The notes under the pieces were generated by a model. That model saw only the letters and a list, made by a program, of their open reading frames with translations, ran no database searches and was not told where the DNA came from. A program made the position numbers and the translations under genes. Positions 55,940 to 64,000 of a stretch of 64,000 nt of DNA are shown here, in pieces. The DNA is from Lysobacter sp. (lineage in GTDB: Bacteria > Pseudomonadota > Gammaproteobacteria > Xanthomonadales > Xanthomonadaceae). Numbering within the stretch: position 1 is the stretch's first letter; the number at the start of each line of letters is the position of its first letter. The stretch spans positions 98,111-162,110 of the forward strand of contig SSGH01000005.1 of the NCBI GenBank assembly GCA_008015835.1, read 5' to 3'.

Positions 55940-56268
55940 CGCGCGCAGCGCCACGCGACGAAACGCTGCGCGCCGTCGGCGGGCGGCGCGGCGGCTTGCA
56001 CGGTGTCGGCGCCGAGTCCGGGCGCTTCGTTGCGCGCCAGCGTCTCCAATTCGTCCTTCACCTTGAGTCGGTTGCGCTCGTAGAACGCGACGCTGTCCTT
56101 CACCGACACTTCGATTTCGCCGCGGCGTTCGCAGCCCGAGGGCGCGGCCTCGACCACCCGCACCTTCGACGCGCCGGGCGCCATGTGCACCCAGGTGCAG
56201 CCGCCGGAGGCGAGCGCGCATGCGAACGCGAGGGTCGGTAGTCGGCGAGAAGGGCGGCGGATCGTCAT
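55936..56268 (-). CDS. DUF4156-like lipoprotein
   Basis: Lipobox ACALASGGCTWVHMAPGASKVRVVEAAPSGCERRGEIEVSVKDSVAFYERN. Confidence 0.65.
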   Translation of the reverse strand: MTIRRPSRRLPTLAFACALASGGCTWVHMAPGASKVRVVEAAPSGCERRGEIEVSVKDSVAFYERNRLKVKDELETLARNEAPGLGADTVQAAAPPADGAQRFVAWRCAR

Positions 56269-56302
56269 CGGCGTTGTTCCGGAAACGCGCCTACGAAAGA
56301 CG

Positions 56303-56329
56303 CGAGGCCCGCCATCATGGCGGGCCTCG
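56303..56329 (-). terminator. Perfect 12-bp hairpin downstream of the M16 peptidase gene
   Basis: cgaggcccgcca-tca-tggcgggcctcg; only a short T-run follows. Confidence 0.5.
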
Positions 56330-56371
56330 ATGGATCGTCGCAAGCGTGCGGCATGGCCGCGCGCCGCCGCG

Positions 56372-59248
56372 TTACTTCTTCACGGGTTTGCCGTCGGCGT
56401 CGACGATGGTGACTTCGCCGAACTTCAGCGCGCGCACCGGTTTTTCGATCTGCTTGAGATCGCCGACCACCACCCAGGTCAACGCGTCCGGATCGATCGT
56501 CGCCGCCGCGGCTTTCACTTGCGCGACGTCGAGCGCTTCGATCTGCGCCTTGCGCTGGAACACGTAGTCGTCGGGGCGGTTGTAGCGCACCAAACCGGTC
56601 AGCGTGCCGAGCACCGCGTTCGCGGTTTCGTACGAGCCCGGCAAACCGCGGATTTCGGTGGCTTGGATCTTCGCCACTTCCTCCGGCTTGGGCGGCGCTT
56701 TACCGCTGGCGTAGTCGGAGATTTCGCGGCGCAATTCCTTCAGCGAATCGGCGGTCTTGTCGATCTGCACCGCCGCGAACGCCATCCACGGACGCTGGCC
56801 CAGCGCGTTGGAAGCGGAGCTGTACGAGCCGTACGCCCAATGCTTGTCCTCGCGCAGGTTCATGTTCAAACGCGAGGAGAATTCGCCGCCCAGCACCGCG
56901 TTGGCGATGTCGAACTTGACCGCGTTCGGATCGGTGGAGGAGGGCGCCAACTGACCGACGTAGATGTTGGCTTGGATCGCGCCGGGCTGGTCGATCAAGA
57001 ACACGCGCGGCTTTTTCGGCAGCGCGACCTGCGGGATCGACGCGTTGACGCGCGGCTCGCCTTCGCCGGCCCAATCGCCGAAATGTTTTTCCAGCAACGG
57101 CACGAGTTCGCTCAGCGTGGTGTCGCCGACGACGTTCAGGGTGGCGCCTTCCGGCCGCACCCAGGCCTTGTGGTAGGCGACCAAGTCGTCGCGGGTGAGC
57201 GCTTTGATCGCGTCTTCGCTGCCGGTGCCGCTGAACGGAATCGCGTACGGATGGCCTTCGCCGTACAGCAGCGGCGGCAGCACGCGCATCGCCGCGCTGT
57301 TCGGGCGCGCTTTTTCCTGCGCGATGCCGGCGATCCAATTCGCCTTCACGCGGTCGACTTCGGCTTGATCGAAGCGCGGCCGGCGCAGCATGTCCGCGAA
57401 CAGACCGACCGAGGCGTCGAGGTTTTGCTTGAGCGCGGACAGATTCGCGCCGGCGCCGTCGAGCCCGGCGCTCGCCGACAGATTCGCGCCCAAGGCTTCG
57501 GCGCGGTTGCCGAAGGCGATGGCGTCGTACTGGCCCGCGCCTTCGTCGAGCATGCCCATCGCGAAGCTGGAGGTGCCGAGCTTGCCGCCGCGATCGGAAG
57601 TGAAGCCGCCGGAGAACATGTAGTTGAACTGCACGACCGGGATGTCGTGGCGTTCGGCCAGCACCACGCGGGTGCCGTTCTTCAGCGTGGCGCGCTGCAG
57701 TGTCGGGAATTTCAGTTCGGGGAAGGTGTCGGGGACTTTCACGCCTTGGCTGCGGTCGACCGTGCTCGGCGTGGTTTTGAATTTCGGATCCACTGGCGGC
57801 AAGGTCAACGCGGCGGGTTGGACAGCGGGGTCTTCCGGCAGCGGGGTGCGTTCGCCCGGCGTCACCACCAGCGTGTGGCTGCCCTTGCCCGCGCCCAGCC
57901 ACGCGGTGCCGGTGGTCTTGAGCTGCGCGATGGTGGCGGTGTCGATGGTCTTCAACGACGCGCGGAAACAGCCCGGGTCGCGGGTGTACACGGCGCATTC
58001 GGCCAGCACGTCGGCCTTGCCGCCGAAGCCGCCGATGCGTTCGATGCCGCGGATGAAGCCGGCTTTGATCGCGGTGCGCGCTTGATTCAGTTCGGCCTGC
58101 GTGGGCCCGTCGCGCAGCAGTTTCTTCAGTTCTTCGTCGATGGCCGCTTCGACCTTCGCCGGGTCGACGCCTTTTTTGACCGTGGCGTTGATCAGGAAAT
58201 TGGAGCCGAGCTGCGAGGTGTAGGCGGCGGCGCTGACGTTGTCGACGAGTTGATCCTTGAACAGCAGGCGTTGATCCAAACGCGACGACCGGCTGCCGCC
58301 GAAAATTTGCGCGAGGATCTGCAGGCGGTCGGCGTCGGCGGTGCCGGTTTGAGCGACGTTCCACACCCGGTACACGCGCGCTTGCGGCACTTTATCGGCG
58401 ATGGCGCTGCGCGAGTCCGCTTTCAGCGGCGCGACATCGACTTTCGGCTGCGCCATCGTCGGGCTGGCCGGGATATGCCCGAAATACTTCGCGACTTTTT
58501 CTTTCGCGGTGGGCAAATCGATATCGCCGGCCAGCACCAGCACGGCGTTGTTCGGGCCGTACCAGGTGCGGAACCAATTCTTCACGTCCTCCAGCGAGGC
58601 GGCGTTGAGATCGGCCATCGAGCCGATCGTCGTGTGGTGATAGGGATGGCCTTCGGGATACATCGCTTTCCCGAGCAGGGTCCACACCTGACCGTAGGGC
58701 TGGTTCTCGCCCTGACGCTTTTCGTTCTGCACCACGCCGCGCTGTTCGTCGAGCGTTTTTTGGTCGATCGCGCCGAGCAGATGGCCCATGCGGTCGGATT
58801 CCATCCACAGCGCCATATCGAGCGCGGTGGTCGGCACGTTCTGGAAGTAGTTGGTGCGGTCTTGATTGGTGGTGCCGTTTTGGTCGGTGGCGCCGACCAG
58901 CTCGAACGGTTCGAAGAATTCGGTCGGATGGTTCTCCGAGCCGTTGAACATCAGGTGCTCGAACAGATGCGCGAAGCCGCTGCGGCCCTTGGGCTCGTCC
59001 TTGCTGCCGACGTGGTACCAGATGTTCACGGCGACGATCGGCGCTTTGCGGTCGGTGTGCACGATCACCCGCAGACCGTTGGGCAGCGTGAATTGCTGGA
59101 ACGGGATGTCGACGTTCGCGCTGCGGGCGGGTTTGGCGGCCGAGGCGTCGAACGGCGCGACGGCCAGACCGCCGCCCAGGGCGACGGTGAGCGCGAGGGC
59201 CAGTGCGCCGAATCGGAACGAGGCGCGGCGCGGGCGGGCGAGGAACAT
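56372..59248 (-). CDS. M16 family (insulinase-type) zinc peptidase, two-repeat
   Basis: HxxEH in SGFAHLFEHLMFNGSENHP, downstream E in VVQNEKRQGENQPYG. Signal peptide. 958 aa. Confidence 0.95.
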   Translation of the reverse strand: MFLARPRRASFRFGALALALTVALGGGLAVAPFDASAAKPARSANVDIPFQQFTLPNGLRVIVHTDRKAPIVAVNIWYHVGSKDEPKGRSGFAHLFEHLMFNGSENHPTEFFEPFELVGATDQNGTTNQDRTNYFQNVPTTALDMALWMESDRMGHLLGAIDQKTLDEQRGVVQNEKRQGENQPYGQVWTLLGKAMYPEGHPYHHTTIGSMADLNAASLEDVKNWFRTWYGPNNAVLVLAGDIDLPTAKEKVAKYFGHIPASPTMAQPKVDVAPLKADSRSAIADKVPQARVYRVWNVAQTGTADADRLQILAQIFGGSRSSRLDQRLLFKDQLVDNVSAAAYTSQLGSNFLINATVKKGVDPAKVEAAIDEELKKLLRDGPTQAELNQARTAIKAGFIRGIERIGGFGGKADVLAECAVYTRDPGCFRASLKTIDTATIAQLKTTGTAWLGAGKGSHTLVVTPGERTPLPEDPAVQPAALTLPPVDPKFKTTPSTVDRSQGVKVPDTFPELKFPTLQRATLKNGTRVVLAERHDIPVVQFNYMFSGGFTSDRGGKLGTSSFAMGMLDEGAGQYDAIAFGNRAEALGANLSASAGLDGAGANLSALKQNLDASVGLFADMLRRPRFDQAEVDRVKANWIAGIAQEKARPNSAAMRVLPPLLYGEGHPYAIPFSGTGSEDAIKALTRDDLVAYHKAWVRPEGATLNVVGDTTLSELVPLLEKHFGDWAGEGEPRVNASIPQVALPKKPRVFLIDQPGAIQANIYVGQLAPSSTDPNAVKFDIANAVLGGEFSSRLNMNLREDKHWAYGSYSSASNALGQRPWMAFAAVQIDKTADSLKELRREISDYASGKAPPKPEEVAKIQATEIRGLPGSYETANAVLGTLTGLVRYNRPDDYVFQRKAQIEALDVAQVKAAAATIDPDALTWVVVGDLKQIEKPVRALKFGEVTIVDADGKPVKK

Positions 59249-59588
59249 AAGGACACTCCTGACGGGCGGTGGCCGAGGAACCGGCCGAGAAAGACAATGC
59301 GAGGCGACGCAGGCGACGGCGCGAGGTGCAGGCGCCTATTCGCTGCCGATCCGGCTCTGGCCCGATGCGAGCCCGAGGCCGATGGCGCCGCCACGGCGGG
59401 AGGTGCATGCTAGCCGCTCGGACCCGGGGCCGGCACTAGGCCACAAGTCCCGGCCGGCCGCCGCCGAACGCCCGACCGACGCATTGCGTTCGCGGAGCCG
59501 ATCCGCCTTCGCCCCGGCCGGTTCGGGCGCGGCGCTCCGGTTTCCGCCGTACCGGGGCCGGCGGCCCAAAGACACGGAGGATTGCTCG

Positions 59589-60174
59589 ATGTCCCGACAC
59601 GTTCTCGTCACCGGCGCCAACCGCGGCATCGGCTTGGAATTCGTCCGCCAATGCTTGGCGCGCGGCGTTGGTGCGCGAATTGCCGCTGGTGTGCGAATCG
59701 CTGCAGGAACGTCCGTTCGATCTGTTGCTCAACAACGCCGGCGTGCTGCATTCGGGCGAACGCTTCGGCCATCTGTCCGAGGCCTTTCTCGACGACAGTT
59801 TTCGCGTCAACGCCTCCGGCCCGCTGTTGCTCACCGAAGCACTCGCGCCGCATCTGGCCGACGGCGCCACGGTGGCGAACCTGTCGTCGATTCTCGGTTC
59901 CATCGCCAACACCCAGCGTTTCGGCACGCCCAGCTACAACATCAGCAAAGCCGCGCAGAACATGGCGACGCGGTTGTTGGCGCACGCGTTGGCGAATCGA
60001 CGCATCGTGGTGGTCGCATTGCATCCGGGGTGGGTGCAGACCGATATGGGCGGCGACGGCGCGCAGATCGCGCCCGAAGACTCGGTCGCGGGTTTGTTGC
60101 GTACGATCGACGCGCTGACGCCCGCGCAAAGCGGCGGGTTCTTCGATTGGAACGGCGCTTCGATGGCGTGGTGA
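59589..60174 (+). pseudogene. SDR family oxidoreductase, frameshifted and internally deleted
   Basis: Frame 0 MSRHVLVTGANRGIGLEFVRQCLARG, then frame +1 ELPLVCESLQERPFDLLLNNAGVLHSGERFG...YNISKAAQNMATRLL...PGWVQTDMGG. Confidence 0.8.
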
Positions 60175-60311
60175 TCCGGCAGCCGCCGCGTGCGTTTCAA
60201 GGCGCTGTGTCGACCTAAACGGAATTTCACATTTCGGCATAACGAGAGTCGCGACGGCTGCGACGGAGCCCCTTAGAATGTGACCACCATCTAGGATCAC
60301 GGAGACTGGGG

Positions 60312-63300
60312 ATGCGCGATCGGCACGGGCATGGGGGCGGGCGTGAGGGCTCGGGCGATGGCATCGACGGACGCGGCAGCGCTGCGGATCGCCGGCCTCT
60401 TCCCGATGGCTCGGGTTGGCGGGCCGGATTGCGCACCTTCGCGCGCCGCCTGCGCACCGGCGGCGGCGCCCTCGCGATCACCCTGATCGTCGGTCTCGCC
60501 AACCCCGGCCTGGCGCCGCGCAGCGCGGCGCAGACCCCGCCGACGGGCTTCGATCTGATCGGCGACCAGACCCCCGTCAGTCTGCTGGGCGAATTGCCCG
60601 CGCACGATCCCACCGTGGGTCGCACCCTGGGCAGCGGCGGCGTGTCCGGCGGCGCGGCCACGTACGACATTCCGATCGTCGTTCCGGCTGGCCGCCGCGG
60701 CATGCAGCCCGGTCTGTCGCTCGGCTACAGCAGCCGCGCCGGGAACGGCGTCGCCGGCATGGGCTGGTCGCTCAACGGGCTGTCGTCGCTGCACCGTTGC
60801 CCGATGACGATGGACCAGGACGGCCAGATCAAGGCGGTCACGCTGACCGCCAGCGACCGCCTGTGTCTGGACGGCCAGCGTCTGGTGCTGACCTCCGGCG
60901 TGTACGGTGCGGCGAACGCCACTTACGGCACCGAGCTCGACAGTTTCGTGCGCGTGACTCAGTTGGGCGGCGACCTGGTCTCGGCCGCCACGTACTTCAA
61001 AGTGGAGCGCAAGTCCGGCGAGATCGCGTGGTACGGCGAAGCGGGCGGGCTGTCCTACAACGCCCGCGTGATTCCCGGCGGCGTGACCATTCCGCTGACG
61101 TGGATGATCCGCAAGGTCGAGGACCGCGTCGGCAACGCCATGGATTACGTCTACGCCAATCATGGCGAAGGCGAGACGTTGATCGAGTCGATCTACTACA
61201 CCGGCTTCGGCGGCAGTCTGGGTAACCGTCGCGTCGCGTTCAACTACGATCCGCGCCCGACCGGCGCGGGCACGAACGATATCTCGTCGTCGTACCTGGC
61301 CGGCGGGGTGACGCGGCAAACGAAACGATTGGCGGGCGTGATCACGTTCGTCGGCAACGAACCGGTGCGCGGTTGGGTGCTCAACTACGGCAGCGCGACC
61401 AGCAGCGGCAGCGGCCGCAGCCTGCTGCAGTCGGTGACGGATTGCGCCTACGACGGCGTGAACTGGATCTGCAAATCGCCGGTGAGTTTCACGTGGCAGC
61501 AGGGGCCGACGACGTACTCGTTGAAGAGTCCAAGTCTTCTGCCGAACCTGGGCGGTGCCGGAACCGCGAGCATTCGGCCGCTGGGCGATGTGGACGGCGA
61601 TGGTGCGACGGAAGTGCTTCTCAATGGGTTGATCGCATCGCTCACGCCCGAGCGCACCGTGCGCTGGACGATGGCGATTCCGCCGCAGTACCAGATGTTC
61701 GCCTTGGATCAGCTCGCCGACTTCAACCAGGACGGTCGCGTCGATTTCGTAGGACGCGACACCACGACCAACACCTTCGTCGTGCGCACCTGGAGCGGTT
61801 CGCCCACCGAGACGAACTTCGCCGCTGCGTTCGGCAACATCATCAACACCGGCGTCGTCGCCAACGGCAACGACGCGTTGAAGCACGTCGGCGACATGGA
61901 CGGCGACGGGCGCGCGGATTTGGTGGTGCGGCGCGTGATATCCACGAATGCGGGTAGCTGCTCGCAGAAAATTTTCGTTTATCGCAACCAATACAATGGC
62001 GCGTCGCCGCCGACGTTCCCGGAGATCGCCAGCCACTGCCTGAACGTGCCGCATGTGGGCGATGCGATGTACGAAGGCGAACAAGTCCACTCCGTACGCG
62101 ATTTCGACGGCGACGGTTTGGCGGATATCTTCGTCGAATCGGCACTGCAATTCTGGCCTGTCCCGATCGGCTCGGAACGGGGTCGCTTGTTGAGCCGCAT
62201 CCTATTCGGCACGAAGAGCGGCGGCACGTATTCGCTGACGACCAAACTGTTCGTGACCCTGTTCCCCGCCTCGCAACCGCAGGATGCGCACGAGATCAAG
62301 GCGGGCCTGTTCAGCCTGTGGCTGGACGCCAACGGCGACGGTCTGGACGATTGGATGTACGTCGGCTACGACGTGAAGTGGAAGCTGCGCTACAACCGCG
62401 GCGGCGTGCTGGGACCGATTCACGACCTGAACACGAACGTGGGCCTCGCCGGTTGCGGCGACGGGTCCAGCAACAGCAATCTGCACTGCGCGGAAGTGTG
62501 GCAGCCGTGGCAAGCGCAGCATCTGCAGCCGGGCGACACCGACGGCGACGGCCGCGCGGAGTTGCTGTATCCCACGGCGTTCGCCGCGAACATGTGTACG
62601 TACAAATATGTCGACAACGGCGCCTGCCCTGGCGGCGACGGCGTCGGCTGGGCGTGCCAGGAGCGTTGGGTGTGTCCGGAAGACCCCGTCACCGGCCAGG
62701 CGCCGCCGTTGGCGTCCGGCGTCTCGTCGGACATGGACGGCGATGGTCATCCGGACTCCGAGTTCTCGCAGCTCACCGTCGGTTCGCATAAAAAGGGTTG
62801 GCCCGACTTCAGCACCTACAAGCTGAGCGCGTTGAAGATCATGGAAGGCGCGACCGGTGCGGTGAGCATCGCGACGGCGACGACGGGCGCGTTGTCGGGC
62901 GTGGCGAACATGCCGTCGGACGATATTTACGGCGACGGTCAGACCGACCAGTTGCTGATGACTTCGCCCGAGTACGGCATGCGCGATTCCTTCGGCATTC
63001 GTACCTCGCAGGGCAACCCGGCTACGCCAGTGCCACCCAGCGTGTCGCCGACGACGTTGCCCAACGGCCTGCCGATCTTCACCGGCAACGTGCTGGTGAA
63101 CGAGAACACGGGGCCTGCGGCGGCGAAGAACGCCGACGGGCTGACGCCGCAGACGCAGGACGTGATCGCATCGGTGAACGAAGGCTTCGGCCTGCAGGTG
63201 CAATGGCGCTATTCGCCGCTGGCCGGCAAAGCCGGTCGCACGGCGGGCACGACGCCGCTGTACACGGTGCCGATGGTGGCGTCGCAGCGGTATATCGACG

Positions 63301-64000
63301 AGCGGCATATCTACTTCACCTCGTCGATGAATGTGGTCGCGGAGATGCTGCGCAGCGACGGCATCGGCGGCTTGCGCACATGGCGCTACGGCTACGGCGA
63401 GGCGATCTACCACACGCAGGGCCGCGGCTTCCAAGGCTTCCGCACCATCATCGAAGAAGACGTGCTGGCGGGCCTGCGCACGACGACCACGTTCCACCAA
63501 AAATTCCCGCTGACCAGCCAACCCGAGCGCATCGTCGTCAATCCGATTTCGCGCACGGGCGAGGACGGGCCGATCAGCAAGGAGCAGTACACGTGGCGCT
63601 GCGACCGCACGAACCGCGCGAACACGGCGGCGTGCACGCCGACACCGGGGACGCTGGTGAAGTGGTTCCCGTTCCTGGACACGAAGGAGTCGTGGACGTA
63701 CGACGCCACGACCGCCGCAGCGGGCGGCACGCCGGCAGTGCTCGGCTACACGCAGGAAGTGGCTGCTGAAGACGCGACCTGCAGCGGCAGTTTCGCGAGC
63801 ACCTCCGGTTACGACGCTTACGGCAATTTGTTGAACCGCACCACGCATGCGCGCGACCTGGGCACGGGCAGTGCCAGCGGCACGGCGAACCGATTGGATC
63901 GGCAGTGCGTGCGCGAGATCACGACGGTGCTGCCGGACGTGTCGGCGTGGTGGCTGGATCGGGTCAGCCGCAAAGAGGCGATCACGCAGGTGACGTGGGA
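60312..64000 (+). CDS. Large exported SpvB/TcdB-type N-terminal, FG-GAP/VCBS repeat (RHS/Tc-toxin-like) protein, 3' end outside window
   Basis: Open frame 0 from ATG 60312 to the window edge: LGSGGVSGGAATYDIPIVVPAGRRGMQPGLSLGYSSRAGNGVAGMGWSLNGLSSLHRC; repeated DxDGDGxxD/DxNxDGxxD motifs; VNEGFGLQVQWRYSPL. Absent from the ORF track because there is no stop in the window. Confidence 0.85.
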   Translation, partial: MRDRHGHGGGREGSGDGIDGRGSAADRRPLPDGSGWRAGLRTFARRLRTGGGALAITLIVGLANPGLAPRSAAQTPPTGFDLIGDQTPVSLLGELPAHDPTVGRTLGSGGVSGGAATYDIPIVVPAGRRGMQPGLSLGYSSRAGNGVAGMGWSLNGLSSLHRCPMTMDQDGQIKAVTLTASDRLCLDGQRLVLTSGVYGAANATYGTELDSFVRVTQLGGDLVSAATYFKVERKSGEIAWYGEAGGLSYNARVIPGGVTIPLTWMIRKVEDRVGNAMDYVYANHGEGETLIESIYYTGFGGSLGNRRVAFNYDPRPTGAGTNDISSSYLAGGVTRQTKRLAGVITFVGNEPVRGWVLNYGSATSSGSGRSLLQSVTDCAYDGVNWICKSPVSFTWQQGPTTYSLKSPSLLPNLGGAGTASIRPLGDVDGDGATEVLLNGLIASLTPERTVRWTMAIPPQYQMFALDQLADFNQDGRVDFVGRDTTTNTFVVRTWSGSPTETNFAAAFGNIINTGVVANGNDALKHVGDMDGDGRADLVVRRVISTNAGSCSQKIFVYRNQYNGASPPTFPEIASHCLNVPHVGDAMYEGEQVHSVRDFDGDGLADIFVESALQFWPVPIGSERGRLLSRILFGTKSGGTYSLTTKLFVTLFPASQPQDAHEIKAGLFSLWLDANGDGLDDWMYVGYDVKWKLRYNRGGVLGPIHDLNTNVGLAGCGDGSSNSNLHCAEVWQPWQAQHLQPGDTDGDGRAELLYPTAFAANMCTYKYVDNGACPGGDGVGWACQERWVCPEDPVTGQAPPLASGVSSDMDGDGHPDSEFSQLTVGSHKKGWPDFSTYKLSALKIMEGATGAVSIATATTGALSGVANMPSDDIYGDGQTDQLLMTSPEYGMRDSFGIRTSQGNPATPVPPSVSPTTLPNGLPIFTGNVLVNENTGPAAAKNADGLTPQTQDVIASVNEGFGLQVQWRYSPLAGKAGRTAGTTPLYTVPMVASQRYIDERHIYFTSSMNVVAEMLRSDGIGGLRTWRYGYGEAIYHTQGRGFQGFRTIIEEDVLAGLRTTTTFHQKFPLTSQPERIVVNPISRTGEDGPISKEQYTWRCDRTNRANTAACTPTPGTLVKWFPFLDTKESWTYDATTAAAGGTPAVLGYTQEVAAEDATCSGSFASTSGYDAYGNLLNRTTHARDLGTGSASGTANRLDRQCVREITTVLPDVSAWWLDRVSRKEAITQVTW

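Noticed and set aside
56183-59413. 1076-aa plus-strand ORF opposite the M16 peptidase
   Set aside because: Shadow ORF from high-GC codon bias: Arg/Gly/Val-rich, no domains, fully antisense to a well-supported peptidase.
60297-63848. 617-aa and 548-aa minus-strand ORFs
   Set aside because: Antisense to the continuous plus-strand SpvB/TcdB-like frame, which has recognisable motifs throughout.
1-64000. tRNA, rRNA or prophage/transposase genes
   Set aside because: No tRNA cloverleaf-like stretch, rRNA segment, integrase or transposase ORF was recognised by eye; a tRNAscan/Rfam run would be decisive.

Overview
The window is 64 kb of high-GC, gene-dense chromosome. Markers such as Ax21-family proteins, OleA, a sux-like sucrose locus and candidate XVIPCD-like proteins point to a Lysobacter/Xanthomonas-type gammaproteobacterium (inference). 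I support about 48 CDSs. They include an Mla/MCE lipid-transport operon, hemD-hemX-hemY, secB/gpsA, two Ax21-family porin-like genes, L,D-transpeptidases, a block with an Fnr-type regulator and FNR-like boxes, a sucrose utilisation locus, a PKD/P-domain serine protease, oleA, an M16 peptidase, and the start of a large SpvB/TcdB/FG-GAP-type protein that runs off the right edge. The observations most worth a second look are: (1) a 171-aa protein that reads as two fused CsrA domains with complementary degeneration; (2) an Fnr-family regulator without an Fe-S cysteine cluster, near three perfect TTGAY-N4-RTCAA palindromes, beside a ribonucleotide-reductase-like protein lacking catalytic motifs and a tandem universal stress protein; (3) an XRE/S24 repressor-like protein with a lost Ser/Lys dyad next to a MASE1 protein with degenerate kinase features; (4) a sux-like locus using an SSS symporter, with shared LacI-type operators; (5) tandem paralogues with a shared XVIPCD-like C-terminus; (6) a disrupted SDR gene; (7) several hairpin or tandem-repeat intergenic elements. 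All homology calls were made by eye from the translations. No database search was run.
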